Positions 9,770 to 19,789 of a stretch of 64,000 nucleotides of DNA are shown piece after piece. Position numbers and translations under genes: made by a program. The notes below the pieces were generated by a model. That model was not told the origin of the DNA. It saw only the letters and a program-made list of their open reading frames with translations, and did no database searches. Source of the stretch: Escherichia coli (GTDB lineage: Bacteria > Pseudomonadota > Gammaproteobacteria > Enterobacterales > Enterobacteriaceae); contig NZ_JAATUR010000011.1 of the NCBI RefSeq assembly GCF_011881725.1, positions 1 through 64,000 of the forward strand. Reading direction: 5' to 3'. How positions within the stretch are numbered: the first letter of the stretch is position 1; every line of letters starts with the position of its first letter.

Positions 9770-10836
9770 GCCATCCCCTTCGCGTCAAAGTCAACCACCA
9801 CATCGCTGGTCAGCGGCAGTGCCTGGCAACTCAACACATAACCTGCGGCCAGTTCATCCGGTTCCAGACTGTAATTGGTTTCCATCGCCACTTTGCCACG
9901 CAGCACTTTACATTTGCAGGTTGCACAGACGCCGCCTTTGCAGGCATAGGGCAGATCAGCCCCCTGGCGCAATGCCGCATCGAGAATACTTTCATCGCCG
10001 GCATTAAGCATGATTTCCCGATCCCGCCCATCCTGACGTACAGTCACTTTTTGTCCGTCACTTTGCACGTTAACGTTACGTTTGACGCGGGTACCTGGCG
10101 TATTAAACCGCTCCAGATGAATGGTTTTTTCTGGCATTCCCAGTGCTTTTAAAGCGGCTTCCGCGTCATCCATCATTGCAGCAGGGCCACAAATAAAGGC
10201 CTCATCATAAAGACGAAAATTAATGAGCGAGGCCCCAAGTGACTGTAATTTTTCACCATCAATACGCCCGTGAAGCAGATCGCTGTCGAGGGTTTCCTGA
10301 CTGAAAATGCACAGCAACTGTAAACGCTGAGGATATTTGTCTTTCAGGTCCGCCAGTGCCTGGCGAAACATCATGCTCTGGCTGGTACGGTTACCGTAGA
10401 TCAGGGTGAACTGACTTTCCGGCTCTGTTTGTAAAGTGGTGGCGATAATCGCCAGCATTGGCGTAATACCTGATCCTGCTGCAATTGCCAGATAGCGGCC
10501 CTGACGTTCGGCCTGCGGCTGATAGCCGAAATGCCCCTGCGGCACCATGACTTCCAGCTTCATCCCCTGGCGGATGTGTTCGCGGGCATAGCGGGAGAAG
10601 CGTCCCCCTTCTATGGCTTTCACCGCCACACTAATTTCTCCAGGCAGGTAGCTGCGACAAATAGAGTAACAACGGCGTAACTCTTCGCCATCAAGACGGG
10701 CTTTTAAGGTCAAATGTTGACCGGGGCGAAAGCGATACGCCTCCTGCAAAGACTGCGGTACCGCAAAGGTAATGGTCACCGCATCACGGGTTTCCGGCTC
10801 CACTTTTGCCACCGTTAAGGAATGAAACGTTGTCAT
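9766..10836 (-). CDS. paaE: Phenylacetyl-CoA epoxidase, reductase subunit PaaE
   Basis: 356 residues from ATG 10836 (MTTFHSLTV). The 68-residue upstream extension overlaps paaD and is not used in the family. Domain order: ferredoxin reductase-like FAD domain (RCYSICRS at about 55-62), NAD(P)H domain (AAGSGITPMLAI) and a C-terminal plant-type [2Fe-2S] ferredoxin with the CX4CX2C cluster motif CKGGVCATCKC and a distal Cys near LSCQALP. It passes electrons from NADPH to the PaaAC diiron centre. Confidence 0.97.
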   Translation of the reverse strand: MTTFHSLTVAKVEPETRDAVTITFAVPQSLQEAYRFRPGQHLTLKARLDGEELRRCYSICRSYLPGEISVAVKAIEGGRFSRYAREHIRQGMKLEVMVPQGHFGYQPQAERQGRYLAIAAGSGITPMLAIIATTLQTEPESQFTLIYGNRTSQSMMFRQALADLKDKYPQRLQLLCIFSQETLDSDLLHGRIDGEKLQSLGASLINFRLYDEAFICGPAAMMDDAEAALKALGMPEKTIHLERFNTPGTRVKRNVNVQSDGQKVTVRQDGRDREIMLNAGDESILDAALRQGADLPYACKGGVCATCKCKVLRGKVAMETNYSLEPDELAAGYVLSCQALPLTSDVVVDFDAKGMA

Positions 10837-10843
10837 GGCATCC

Positions 10844-11341
10844 TCAAATACATTTGAAATAATCGAAAGGTTCGCGGCAGCTATCGCAGCGATACAACGC
10901 CTTGCAGGCCGTGGAACCAAATTCACTGATGAGTGTGGTATGGACGCTGGCGCAGCGCGGACAACGCACCTCTGGCGGTAAATGGGCATGGCAACTGTGT
11001 CCGGCCGGCGGACTAATGCCATATTTCCGCAGTCGTTCACGGGCGTCGGGGGTCATCCAGTCGGTAGTCCACGCCGGATCGAGTTGCAGCACAACCTGAA
11101 CGGGAGTAAAGCCGTTGGTTGTCATTGCCTCACGTATCGCGCCAATCAAATGTTCCGTTGCCGGGCAACCGGAATACGTCGGCGTGAAGCCAATGACCCA
11201 TCCATCCCCCAGCTGCGTCACATTTCTCACCATGCCTAAATCGGTAATGGTCAGCACCGGGATTTCCGGATCCGGGATCTGGCTGAGTAGTGCCCATATC
11301 TCGTGTACCTGCGGCGGTGCAATGGTGGCCAGACGTTGCAT
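10844..11341 (-). CDS. paaD: Phenylacetyl-CoA epoxidase assembly subunit PaaD
   Basis: 165 residues from ATG 11341 (MQRLATIAPP). The open frame upstream adds 7 codons overlapping paaC. It has a MIP18/SufT-like domain (PDPEIPVLTITDLGMVRNV, about 23-41) with the conserved SGCPAT cysteine, and a C-terminal zinc-ribbon-like region with paired cysteines (CPRCASVH, CDSCREPF). PaaD is needed for epoxidase activity and is proposed to act in metal or Fe-S maturation. The four conserved C-terminal cysteines are all present. Confidence 0.94.
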   Translation of the reverse strand: MQRLATIAPPQVHEIWALLSQIPDPEIPVLTITDLGMVRNVTQLGDGWVIGFTPTYSGCPATEHLIGAIREAMTTNGFTPVQVVLQLDPAWTTDWMTPDARERLRKYGISPPAGHSCHAHLPPEVRCPRCASVHTTLISEFGSTACKALYRCDSCREPFDYFKCI

Positions 11342-11355
11342 ACCCATCTCCTCTG

Positions 11356-12102
11356 TTACCACTGCTGACCGGGCAAGACACGCTGGAGATACTGCATTTC
11401 TGCCAGCATTGGCCCAAGGTGTTCGGTATGCAGCCCTTTTTTACCGCCAGTGCGATACGCCAGCTCTTGCGGCACGTTTAATGTGGCTTCGTTGATCCCG
11501 GCAAAAACTTCGGCTTCCCACGCTGCGCGTAAAGTGCGTGGATCAATCGCAATACCTTCTTCACTCAGCGCAATATCAATCTCGTCGGCATCGAACAGTT
11601 CGGCGGTAAAACGCCATAACTTGTCGATGGCCTGCTGCATCTTTTGCCCTGATACGTCAGTACCATTGCCCAGTCGCTCCAGCCAGCCACGACTAAAACG
11701 CAGGTGATAACGCGCTTCTTTAATTGCTTTGGCAGAAATAGCCGCCAACTGCGAATCACGACTTTCCATCAGACGTGTAAAGAGCGCCACATGCCATGCG
11801 TCGATGAAATACTGGCGTGCAATGGTGTCGGCAAAATTGCCATTTGGCTGTTCAACCAGCAATAAGTTGCTGAACTGGCGTTCGTCTCGGGTGAAGGCCA
11901 GGGTATCTTCATCGCCTTCTCCCGCTAATTCAGCCGCATACGATAAGAAGTTGCGTGCCTGACCTAATAAATCGAGGCCAATGTTTGCCAGTGCGAGATC
12001 GATTTCCAGTTCCGGTGCATGACCGCACCATTCCCCCAACCGCTGGGAAAGCACCAGGCAGTTATCGCCCAGGCGCAAGGTGTAAGCCGTTAACTGATTC
12101 AT
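11356..12102 (-). CDS. paaC: Phenylacetyl-CoA epoxidase structural subunit PaaC
   Basis: 248 residues from ATG 12102 (MNQLTAYTLRLGDN). The upstream extension of four codons (MRSE) is unlikely. It is a ferritin-like four-helix protein that pairs with PaaA. The helices carry EARYHLRFSRGWLERLG (about 130-146), but the protein lacks a full set of diiron ligands and serves as the scaffold partner. It ends in the operon between paaB and paaD with short gaps (8 and 14 bp). Confidence 0.95.
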   Translation of the reverse strand: MNQLTAYTLRLGDNCLVLSQRLGEWCGHAPELEIDLALANIGLDLLGQARNFLSYAAELAGEGDEDTLAFTRDERQFSNLLLVEQPNGNFADTIARQYFIDAWHVALFTRLMESRDSQLAAISAKAIKEARYHLRFSRGWLERLGNGTDVSGQKMQQAIDKLWRFTAELFDADEIDIALSEEGIAIDPRTLRAAWEAEVFAGINEATLNVPQELAYRTGGKKGLHTEHLGPMLAEMQYLQRVLPGQQW

Positions 12103-12110
12103 TTCCGACC

Positions 12111-12398
12111 TCACATGTGCTCAATGCCATCAGGGATGGTGTAAAACGTTGGATGCCGATAGACTTTGCTTTCAGCCGGATCAAAAAATTCACCGCGTTC
12201 TTCCGGTTGCGAAGCAACAATTTCACTCGCCTTCACCACCCAAATTGAACATCCTTCGCTACGACGGGTGTAAGCATCACGGGCATTTTCCAGTGCCATC
12301 CGCTCATCGGCAGCATGTAAACTGCCGACATGGCGGTGTGATAAGCCCTGTTTGCCACGCACGAAAACTTCGTATAACGGCCAGTAGACATTACTCAT
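12111..12398 (-). CDS. paaB: Phenylacetyl-CoA epoxidase subunit PaaB
   Basis: 95 residues, the normal size. Contains the family segment VFVRGKQGLSHRHVGSLHA (about 11-29) and the repeated pattern WVVKASEIVAS. PaaB is a small subunit that bridges PaaAC heterodimers in the epoxidase complex. It sits 11 bp downstream of paaA and 8 bp upstream of paaC. Confidence 0.95.
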   Translation of the reverse strand: MSNVYWPLYEVFVRGKQGLSHRHVGSLHAADERMALENARDAYTRRSEGCSIWVVKASEIVASQPEERGEFFDPAESKVYRHPTFYTIPDGIEHM

Positions 12399-12409
12399 TT
12401 TGAATCTCC

Positions 12410-13339
12410 TTATGCGACCTTACGGGCATGTTGTTTTTGTGCATGGGCCAGCGCCGCTTCCCGTACCCAGGTACCTTCTTCCCAGGCTTTACGTTTGGCA
12501 TCGAGCCGCTCCTGATTACAAATTCCGCGACCGTTAATCACTTCGTTAAATTCCTGCCAGTCGATCTCTCCAAAGCGGTAGTGACCGCTTTCAGTATCAA
12601 AATGCAGATCCGGGTCAGGAACGGTCATACCGAGCATTTCAACCTGTGGAACGGTGTTATCCACGAAACGCTGGCGGAGTTCGTCATTGGTGAAACGTTT
12701 GATTTTCCAGGCGAGGCTTCTGGCGCTGTTTGGCGAGTTATCATCGTTTGGCCCGAACATCATTAAGGCTGGCCACCAGAAACGGTTAATGGCGTCTTGC
12801 AACATCTGCTTTTGAGCTTTGCTGCCTTGCGCCAGTGCCATGCAGGCTTCAAAACCCTGACGCTGGTGAAAACTCTCTTCTTTGCAGATTTTCACCATTG
12901 CTCTGGCATACGGACCATAAGAAGTGCGGCATAACGCCACCTGATTGACGATCGCAGCGCCATCCACCAGCCAGCCGATAACGCCAATATCAGCCCAACT
13001 CAATGTCGGATAGTTAAAGATGGAGGAGTATTTCATCCGTCCGTCGAGCATTTTCTGGTAGATGTCTTCTCTGGCGCAGCCCAGTGTTTCAGCGGCGCTA
13101 TAGAGATACAGACCATGACCGGCTTCATCCTGCACTTTGGCCAACAGAATAGCTTTACGCCGCAAGGTCGGTGCGCGAGTGATCCAGTTACCCTCAGGCA
13201 ACATACCGACAATCTCGGAGTGCGCATGCTGCCCAATCTGGCGGATCAGCGTTTTTCGGTAAGCATCGGGCATCCAGTCCTGCGGCTCGATAGCCGTTTC
13301 CTGGGCTATCCGTTGCTCAAAGCATTGTTCTTGGGTCAC
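12410..13339 (-). CDS. paaA: Phenylacetyl-CoA epoxidase catalytic subunit PaaA (GTG start)
   Basis: 309 residues, the usual length. The initiation codon at 13337-13339 is GTG (the plus strand reads CAC), preceded by an AAGGTG ribosome-binding site 5 nt away. No in-frame ATG gives the conserved N-terminus MTQE. Diiron ligands typical of the family are visible in [17 protein letters not shown] (about 66-82) and [16 protein letters not shown] (about 147-162). PaaA inserts one O atom into the aromatic ring of phenylacetyl-CoA. First gene of the catabolic operon, divergent from paaZ. Confidence 0.96.
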   Translation of the reverse strand: MTQEQCFEQRIAQETAIEPQDWMPDAYRKTLIRQIGQHAHSEIVGMLPEGNWITRAPTLRRKAILLAKVQDEAGHGLYLYSAAETLGCAREDIYQKMLDGRMKYSSIFNYPTLSWADIGVIGWLVDGAAIVNQVALCRTSYGPYARAMVKICKEESFHQRQGFEACMALAQGSKAQKQMLQDAINRFWWPALMMFGPNDDNSPNSARSLAWKIKRFTNDELRQRFVDNTVPQVEMLGMTVPDPDLHFDTESGHYRFGEIDWQEFNEVINGRGICNQERLDAKRKAWEEGTWVREAALAHAQKQHARKVA

Positions 13340-13380
13340 GTCATCACCTTTACGATTCCAGTTTTAGCGATTTAATTAAT

Positions 13381-13395
13381 TAAACGAATCACATT
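13381..13395 (-). promoter_or_regulatory. Candidate PaaX operator, paaA side
   Basis: The minus strand reads AATGTGATTCGTTTA, sharing TGATTCG with the box at 13566-13580. It lies about 42 bp upstream of the paaA start, a position suited to repression. I recall the PaaX consensus as a TGATTCG-centred 15-mer. Confidence 0.6.
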
Positions 13396-13451
13396 GTTTT
13401 ATGAAAGTTACACAATGGTTAACTTAAATCACAAATTTCGTGTGTTTAATT

Positions 13452-13467
13452 TGTGACGAATTTCGCA
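13452..13467 (+). promoter_or_regulatory. Candidate CRP site in the paaA-paaZ intergenic region
   Basis: TGTGA-N6-TCGCA, one mismatch from TGTGA-N6-TCACA. CRP and IHF control of the divergent paa promoters is established in E. coli; this is the best CRP match I see between the two genes. Confidence 0.6.
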
Positions 13468-13565
13468 CCCTACTTTTTCAATATGTTATTTATCAGTGTA
13501 TTACTATTTTCACTGCTTGCTACACACATCTCATGGTTAACATTTCGTTAAAAGATAGCTTGATT

Positions 13566-13580
13566 TTTATGATTCGTGAT
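13566..13580 (+). promoter_or_regulatory. Candidate PaaX operator, paaZ side
   Basis: TTTATGATTCGTGAT, the closest match in the region to the PaaX 15-mer as I recall it. It lies 44 bp upstream of the paaZ start. Confidence 0.65.
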
Positions 13581-13623
13581 TTAACTATTAGCAATAGAAA
13601 TGTGAAACATCTGGAGAGTAGCG

Positions 13624-15669
13624 ATGCAGCAGTTAGCCAGTTTCTTATCCGGTACCTGGCAGTCTGGCCGGGGCCGTAGCCGTTTCATTCACCACGCCAT
13701 CAGCGGCGAGCCGTTATGGGAAGTGAGCAGTGAAGGTCTTGATATGGCGGCTGCCCGCCAGTTTGCCATTGAAAAAGGTGCCCCCGCGCTCCGCGCTATG
13801 ACCTTCATCGAACGTGCAGCGATGCTTAAAGCGGTCGCTAAACATCTGCTGAGTGAAAAAGAGCGCTTTTATGCTCTTTCTGCACAGACAGGCGCAACGC
13901 GGTCAGACAGTTGGGTAGATATTGAAGGCGGCATTGGGACGTTATTTACTTACGCCAGCCTCGGTAGCCGGGAGCTACCTGACGATACGCTTTGGCCGGA
14001 AGATGAATTGATCCCATTATCGAAAGAAGGTGGATTTGCCGCGCGCCATGTACTGACCTCGAAATCAGGCGTGGCGGTGCATATTAACGCCTTTAACTTC
14101 CCATGCTGGGGAATGCTGGAAAAGCTGGCGCCAACGTGGCTGGGCGGGATGCCTGCCATCATCAAACCAGCTACCGCAACTGCCCAACTGACCCAGGCGA
14201 TGGTGAAATCAATTGTCGATAGTGGTCTTGTTCCCGAAGGTGCCATTAGTCTGATCTGCGGTAGTGCGGGTGATCTGTTGGATCATCTGGACAGCCAGGA
14301 TGTGGTCACTTTCACGGGTTCTGCGACGACCGGACAGATGCTGCGGGTTCAGCCAAATATCGTGGCCAAATCTATCCCCTTCACTATGGAAGCTGATTCC
14401 CTGAACTGCTGCGTACTGGGCGAAGATGTTACCCCGGAGCAACCGGAGTTTGCGCTGTTTATTCGTGAAGTTGTGCGTGAGATGACCACAAAAGCCGGGC
14501 AAAAATGTACCGCAATCAGACGAATTATTGTGCCTCAGGCATTGGTTAGTGCTGTCAGTGATGCTCTGGTTGCGCGGTTACAGAAAGTGGTGGTTGGAGA
14601 TCCCGCGCAGGAAGGGGTGAAAATGGGCGCGCTGGTAAATGCTGAACAGCGTGCCGATGTGCAGGAAAAAGTGAACACATTGCTGGCTGCAGGATGCGAG
14701 ATTCGCCTCGGTGCTCAGGCGGATTTATCTGCTGCGGGTGCATTCTTCCCGCCAACCTTATTGTATTGTCCGCAGCCGGATGAAACACCAGCGGTACATG
14801 CCACAGAAGCCTTTGGCCCTGTCGCAACGCTGATGCCAGCACAAAACCAGCAACATGCTCTGCAACTGGCTCGTGCAGGTGGCGGTAGCCTTGCGGGAAC
14901 ACTGGTGACTGCTGATCCGCAAATTGCGCGTCAGTTTATTGCCGACGCGGCGCGTGCGCATGGGCGAATTCAAATTCTCAATGAAGAATCGGCAAAAGAG
15001 TCCACCGGGCATGGTTCCCCGCTGCCACAACTGGTACATGGCGGGCCGGGTCGTGCTGGAGGCGGTGAAGAATTAGGTGGTTTGCGTGCGGTGAAACATT
15101 ACATGCAGCGAACCGCTGTCCAGGGTAGTCCGACAATGCTTGCTGCTATCAGTAAACAGTGGGTGCGTGGTGCGAAAGTTGAAGAAGATCGTATTCATCC
15201 GTTCCGCAAATATTTTGAGGAGCTCCAACCAGGCGACAGTCTGCTAACTCCTCGTCGCACAATGACAGAGGCTGATATCGTTAACTTTGCCTGTCTCAGC
15301 GGCGATCATTTCTATGCGCATATGGATAAGATTGCCGCTGCTGAATCTATTTTCGGTGAACGCGTGGTGCATGGGTATTTTGTGCTTTCTGCGGCTGCGG
15401 GTCTGTTTGTCGATGCCGGTGTTGGCCCGGTCATTGCTAACTATGGGCTGGAAAATTTGCGCTTTATCGAACCAGTAAAACCAGGCGATACCATCCAGGT
15501 ACGTCTCACCTGTAAGCGCAAGACGCTCAAAAAACAGCGTAGCGCAGAAGAAAAACCAACCGGTGTAGTGGAATGGGCGGTAGAGGTATTCAATCAGCAT
15601 CAAACACCGGTGGCCCTTTATTCAATTCTGACGCTGGTGGCCAGGCAGCACGATGATTTTGTAGATTAA
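13624..15669 (+). CDS. paaZ: Bifunctional oxepin-CoA hydrolase / 3-oxo-5,6-dehydrosuberyl-CoA semialdehyde dehydrogenase PaaZ
   Basis: 681 residues. The N-terminal aldehyde dehydrogenase domain (about 1-520) has the catalytic cysteine in [10 protein letters not shown] (about 290-300) and the [10 protein letters not shown] cofactor segment. The C-terminal MaoC-like hotdog hydratase domain (about 530-681) has the catalytic Asp/His in [12 protein letters not shown]. The hydratase opens oxepin-CoA and the dehydrogenase oxidises the resulting aldehyde with NADP+ to 3-oxo-5,6-dehydrosuberyl-CoA. Ribosome-binding site CTGGAG. Transcribed divergently from paaA under the same repressor. Confidence 0.97.
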   Translation: MQQLASFLSGTWQSGRGRSRFIHHAISGEPLWEVSSEGLDMAAARQFAIEKGAPALRAMTFIERAAMLKAVAKHLLSEKERFYALSAQTGATRSDSWVDIEGGIGTLFTYASLGSRELPDDTLWPEDELIPLSKEGGFAARHVLTSKSGVAVHINAFNFPCWGMLEKLAPTWLGGMPAIIKPATATAQLTQAMVKSIVDSGLVPEGAISLICGSAGDLLDHLDSQDVVTFTGSATTGQMLRVQPNIVAKSIPFTMEADSLNCCVLGEDVTPEQPEFALFIREVVREMTTKAGQKCTAIRRIIVPQALVSAVSDALVARLQKVVVGDPAQEGVKMGALVNAEQRADVQEKVNTLLAAGCEIRLGAQADLSAAGAFFPPTLLYCPQPDETPAVHATEAFGPVATLMPAQNQQHALQLARAGGGSLAGTLVTADPQIARQFIADAARAHGRIQILNEESAKESTGHGSPLPQLVHGGPGRAGGGEELGGLRAVKHYMQRTAVQGSPTMLAAISKQWVRGAKVEEDRIHPFRKYFEELQPGDSLLTPRRTMTEADIVNFACLSGDHFYAHMDKIAAAESIFGERVVHGYFVLSAAAGLFVDAGVGPVIANYGLENLRFIEPVKPGDTIQVRLTCKRKTLKKQRSAEEKPTGVVEWAVEVFNQHQTPVALYSILTLVARQHDDFVD

Positions 15670-15680
15670 GCAGTGTGTGA

Positions 15681-15712
15681 AGGGCAACGGTGAATAGTTG
15701 CCCTTTTATTTC
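15681..15712 (+). terminator. Terminator after paaZ
   Basis: Hairpin AGGGCAAC / GTTGCCC with an 8-nt loop, followed directly by TTTTATTT. Confidence 0.85.
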
Positions 15713-15790
15713 ACCAAATTTTGTGACGTTGTCACATCAAACATGGTGTGTACATGAATTTTAGTGCCCCAACTGTATGAAAAGCTGGCA

Positions 15791-15815
15791 CACCTGCCAA
15801 ACAACCTGGCAGGTG
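15791..15815. promoter_or_regulatory. Perfect 9-bp inverted repeat in the tynA leader region
   Basis: CACCTGCCA and TGGCAGGTG are separated by 7 bp. There is no T-run on the plus strand, so it is not an ordinary terminator for paaZ. It lies about 100 bp upstream of tynA, where FeaR is expected to act. The TGGCA half-sites could be regulator contacts; this is inference. Confidence 0.4.
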
Positions 15816-15915
15816 CAGGCAATCCCCTTTACATCAGTACTGATAATGTGAACCTGACTAAACCGCCCACAGAGCGCGGTTGATAACAAGAACACAACAT
15901 CTGATGAGGTTAATA

Positions 15916-18189
15916 ATGGGAAGTCCTTCTCTGTATTCTGCCCGTAAAACAGCCCTGGCGTTGGCAGTCGCCTTAAGTTTCGTCTGGCAAGCGCCGGTAT
16001 TTGCCCACGGTGGCGAAGCACATATGGTGCCAATGGATGAAACGCTTAAAGAATTTGGTGCCGATGTACAGTGGGACGACTACGCACAGATCTTTACCCT
16101 GATAAAAGATGGCGCGTACGTGAAGGTAAAACCTGGTGCGAAAACAGCAATTGTTAACGGTCAGCCTCTTGCACTGCAAGTACCGGTAATGATGAAAGAC
16201 GATAAAGCCTGGGTTTCTGACACCTTCATTAACGATGTTTTCCAGTCCGGGTTGGATCAAACCTTTCAGGTCGAAAAGCGCCCTCACCCACTCAATGCGC
16301 TAACTGCGGACGAAATTAAACAGGCCGTTGAAATTGTTAAAGCTTCCGCAGACTTCAAACCCAATACCCGTTTTACTGAGATCTCCCTGTTACCGCCAGA
16401 CAAAGAAACGGTCTGGGCATTTGCGCTGGAAAACAAGCCGGTTGACCAGCCACGCAAAGCCGACGTCATTATGCTCGACGGCAAACATATCATCGAAGCG
16501 GTGGTGGATCTGCAAAATAGCAAACTGCTCTCGTGGCAACCAATCAAAGACGCACACGGTATGGTGTTGCTGGATGATTTCGCCAGTGTGCAGAACATTA
16601 TTAACAACAGTGAAGAATTTGCTGCTGCCGTGAAGAAGCGCGGTATTACTGATGCGAAGAAAGTGATTACCACGCCGCTGACCGTAGGATATTTCGATGG
16701 TAAAGATGGCCTGAAACAAGATGCCCGATTGCTCAAAGTTATCAGCTATCTTGATGTCGGTGATGGCAACTACTGGGCGCATCCCATTGAAAACCTGGTG
16801 GCGGTAGTTGATTTAGAACAGAAAAAAATCGTTAAGATTGAAGAAGGCCCGGTGATTCCGGTGCCAATGACCGCACGCCCATTTGATGGCCGTGACCGCG
16901 TTGCGCCGGCGGTTAAACCTATGCATATCATCGAACCTGAAGGTAAAAATTACACCATTACAGGCGATATGATTCACTGGCGTAACTGGGACTTTCACCT
17001 CAGCATGAACTCTCGCGTCGGGCCGATAATCTCCACCGTGACTTATAATGACAATGGAACCAAACGCAAAGTCATGTACGAAGGTTCTCTCGGCGGCATG
17101 ATTGTGCCTTACGGTGATCCGGATATCGGCTGGTACTTTAAAGCGTATCTGGACTCCGGCGACTACGGCATGGGCACGTTAACCTCGCCAATTGCACGTG
17201 GCAAAGATGCACCGTCTAACGCTGTTCTCCTTAATGAAACCATCGCCGACTACACGGGCGTGCCGATGGAGATCCCTCGCGCTATCGCGGTATTTGAACG
17301 TTATGCCGGGCCTGAGTATAAGCATCAGGAAATGGGCCAGCCCAACGTCAGTACCGAACGTCGGGAGTTGGTTGTGCGCTGGATCAGCACGGTGGGTAAC
17401 TATGACTACATTTTTGACTGGATCTTCCATGAAAACGGCACCATTGGCATTGATGCCGGCGCTACGGGCATTGAAGCGGTAAAAGGTGTCAAAGCGAAAA
17501 CCATGCACGATGAGACGGCGGAAGATGACACTCGCTACGGCACACTCATTGATCACAATATCGTGGGTACTACGCACCAACATATTTATAATTTCCGCCT
17601 CGACCTGGATGTAGATGGCGAAAATAACAGTCTGGTGGCGATGGACCCGGTGGTAAAACCGAATACTGCCGGTGGCCCTCGCACCAGTACCATGCAAGTT
17701 AATCAGTACAACATCAGCAATGAACAGGATGCCGCACAGAAGTTTGATCCGGGCACGATTCGTCTGTTGAGTAACCCGAACAAAGAGAACCGCATGGGCA
17801 ATCCGGTTTCCTATCAAATTATTCCTTATGCAGGTGGTACTCACCCGGTAGCAAAAGGTGCCCAGTTCGCCCCGGACGAGTGGATCTATCATCGTTTAAG
17901 CTTTATGGATAAACAGCTCTGGGTAACGCGTTACCATCCTGGCGAGCGTTTCCCGGAAGGCAAATACCCAAACCGTTCCACTCATGACACCGGTCTTGGA
18001 CAATACAGTAAAGATAACGAGTCGTTGGATAACACCGACGCCGTTGTCTGGATGACCACCGGCACCACACATGTGGCCCGTGCCGAAGAGTGGCCGATTA
18101 TGCCAACCGAATGGGTACATACTCTGCTGAAACCATGGAACTTCTTTGATGAAACGCCAACTCTTGGGACGCTAAAGAAAGATAAGTAA
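15916..18189 (+). CDS. tynA: Periplasmic copper-containing primary-amine oxidase TynA
   Basis: 757 residues from ATG 15916 (MGSPSLYSA). The frame has 12 extra upstream codons without homology to the family. Signal peptide of about 30 residues ends VFAHG. N-terminal cap domain, two small domains, then the large beta-sandwich catalytic domain. The cofactor tyrosine lies in STVGNYDYIFDW, self-processed to topaquinone, and the copper ligands include the HQH of GTTHQHIYNF. It oxidises 2-phenylethylamine and tyramine to aldehydes with release of ammonia and H2O2. The product feeds FeaB, encoded convergently. Confidence 0.97.
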   Translation: MGSPSLYSARKTALALAVALSFVWQAPVFAHGGEAHMVPMDETLKEFGADVQWDDYAQIFTLIKDGAYVKVKPGAKTAIVNGQPLALQVPVMMKDDKAWVSDTFINDVFQSGLDQTFQVEKRPHPLNALTADEIKQAVEIVKASADFKPNTRFTEISLLPPDKETVWAFALENKPVDQPRKADVIMLDGKHIIEAVVDLQNSKLLSWQPIKDAHGMVLLDDFASVQNIINNSEEFAAAVKKRGITDAKKVITTPLTVGYFDGKDGLKQDARLLKVISYLDVGDGNYWAHPIENLVAVVDLEQKKIVKIEEGPVIPVPMTARPFDGRDRVAPAVKPMHIIEPEGKNYTITGDMIHWRNWDFHLSMNSRVGPIISTVTYNDNGTKRKVMYEGSLGGMIVPYGDPDIGWYFKAYLDSGDYGMGTLTSPIARGKDAPSNAVLLNETIADYTGVPMEIPRAIAVFERYAGPEYKHQEMGQPNVSTERRELVVRWISTVGNYDYIFDWIFHENGTIGIDAGATGIEAVKGVKAKTMHDETAEDDTRYGTLIDHNIVGTTHQHIYNFRLDLDVDGENNSLVAMDPVVKPNTAGGPRTSTMQVNQYNISNEQDAAQKFDPGTIRLLSNPNKENRMGNPVSYQIIPYAGGTHPVAKGAQFAPDEWIYHRLSFMDKQLWVTRYHPGERFPEGKYPNRSTHDTGLGQYSKDNESLDNTDAVVWMTTGTTHVARAEEWPIMPTEWVHTLLKPWNFFDETPTLGTLKKDK

Positions 18190-18201
18190 TTATTTCATAT
18201 T

Positions 18202-18229
18202 AAAAAAACGGCACCTGGTGCCGTTTTTT
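18202..18229. terminator. Bidirectional terminator between tynA and feaB
   Basis: Long symmetrical hairpin: AAAAACGGCAC / GTGCCGTTTTT with a 3-nt loop between convergent genes. It gives a T-run on both strands. Confidence 0.9.
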
Positions 18230-18247
18230 ACTTATGAGCGAACAAGA

Positions 18248-19747
18248 TTAATACCGTACACATACCGACTTGGTTTCACACCAACCGTCCAGCCAGTCTG
18301 GGCCGAAATCACGGCCTGTTCCTGACTGCTTCATCCCACCAAAAGGTAAGTTAGCGTCAATTAAGGTATGGCTGTTTACCCACACCGTACCTGCCTGTAA
18401 GCGATCGCTATATTCCAGAGCCTGGGAGAGATTTTGTGTCCAGACGCTGGCAGTTAAGCCATATTCCGTGTCGTTTGCCAGCTGTAACGCCTCTTCTCCA
18501 TCCGCTACTCGCACCAGGTTTACCACAGGGCCAAACACCTCTTCGCGAGTTAAGCGCAATTTAGCATCGGGATTAACTACCAGTGTTGGCGCAACATAAT
18601 ACCCCTCACCAGCAGGGCCACTGGCTCCGCGAATCAGCTCTGCTTGCTGTGCCTGTGCATCGTCAAGAAATGAACGCACTTTGTCGCAGTGCGCACGGGA
18701 AACCAGAGGGTTAATCTGTGCAACTGGTGACATACCTGGTCCCACTTGTAATGATTTTACCGCCTGCTCAAACCCACTAACCAGCGTGTCAAACAACGGC
18801 GCTTCAATATAAATTCGCGAACTGGCGGCGCATACTTGCCCCTGATTCAGGAAGCTTCCGGTCATCAAACCTTCAATCACCCATTGCGGATCCGCATCTT
18901 TTAGAACAATTGCCGGGTTTTTACCGCCGAGTTCCAGCGTTACACGCGTTAAGCGATCGGCTGCTGTTCTGGCAATACCTTTGCCCGTCGCGGTTGAGCC
19001 GGTAAAACTGACTTTCGCAACATGAGGATGTGACGTCAGGGCCGCGCCGCATACCGCACCTGACCCGGTGACCACATTAAAAACCCCATCAGGAATACCT
19101 GCCTCGCTGGCAAGTTCCGCCACCCGCAACATAGTCAGTGGCGTGGTTTCCGAAGGTTTAATCACTATTGAACAGCCTGCTGCCAGTGCTGGCATCACCT
19201 TCCACATGCCAATCATCAACGGGAAGTTCCATGGCACAATTCCCGCCACTACGCCAACCGGCTCTTTGCGCGTCCAGGCCTGATAGCGCGCCCCCTGGGG
19301 TAAGGGAATCGACAAGTCCAGCGTCTTACCCGCAATTTTGGTCGTTAACCCGGCGGTATAACGCATCCAGTTCAGCGTACAGCCCACTTCAAAAGCTCGG
19401 GAAATGGCAATTGACTTGCCTTGCTCCAGAGTTTCAAGCTGCGCCAGCTCCTCACTGTGCTGCTCCACCAGATCGGCAAAACGTAGCAGGATACGTTCAC
19501 GCTCGGCGGGTAATCGCCCGGCCCAACTGCGCGAGACAAAGGCCCGCCAGGCAGACATGACCGCGTTATCGACATCCGCTTCGTTGGCATCAGCAGTTGA
19601 AGCAATTTCCTGCCCGGTTGCCGGATCATAGATTGCCAACCGCTTTTCACTTTGTGCGGGACCTGGACGACCATCAATATAAAGACCGTGTTGACGATCG
19701 AGAAACTGCTGGACCTCGTTTAATACTGCTACATGCGGCTCTGTCAT
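18248..19747 (-). CDS. feaB: Phenylacetaldehyde dehydrogenase FeaB
   Basis: 499 residues from ATG 19747. A GTG codon immediately before it gives a 500-residue alternative, but AAGGA is spaced better for the ATG. It is a class I aldehyde dehydrogenase with the NAD segment [12 protein letters not shown], the general base Glu in [11 protein letters not shown] (about 265) and the catalytic cysteine in [13 protein letters not shown] (about 300). It oxidises phenylacetaldehyde made by TynA in the periplasm and taken up, giving phenylacetate for PaaK. Divergent from its activator feaR. Confidence 0.97.
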   Translation of the reverse strand: MTEPHVAVLNEVQQFLDRQHGLYIDGRPGPAQSEKRLAIYDPATGQEIASTADANEADVDNAVMSAWRAFVSRSWAGRLPAERERILLRFADLVEQHSEELAQLETLEQGKSIAISRAFEVGCTLNWMRYTAGLTTKIAGKTLDLSIPLPQGARYQAWTRKEPVGVVAGIVPWNFPLMIGMWKVMPALAAGCSIVIKPSETTPLTMLRVAELASEAGIPDGVFNVVTGSGAVCGAALTSHPHVAKVSFTGSTATGKGIARTAADRLTRVTLELGGKNPAIVLKDADPQWVIEGLMTGSFLNQGQVCAASSRIYIEAPLFDTLVSGFEQAVKSLQVGPGMSPVAQINPLVSRAHCDKVRSFLDDAQAQQAELIRGASGPAGEGYYVAPTLVVNPDAKLRLTREEVFGPVVNLVRVADGEEALQLANDTEYGLTASVWTQNLSQALEYSDRLQAGTVWVNSHTLIDANLPFGGMKQSGTGRDFGPDWLDGWCETKSVCVRY

Positions 19748-19789
19748 CACTTTTCCTTATTATTTACCCAGTGTGATTTCAGTGTACGC

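Noticed and set aside
15722..15736. CRP site ahead of tynA
   Set aside because: TGTGA and TCACA are separated by 5 bp instead of 6, so it is not a standard CRP site. Kept only as a palindrome of interest.
17179..17892. 237-codon minus-strand frame inside tynA
   Set aside because: Antisense shadow of the amine oxidase coding sequence.
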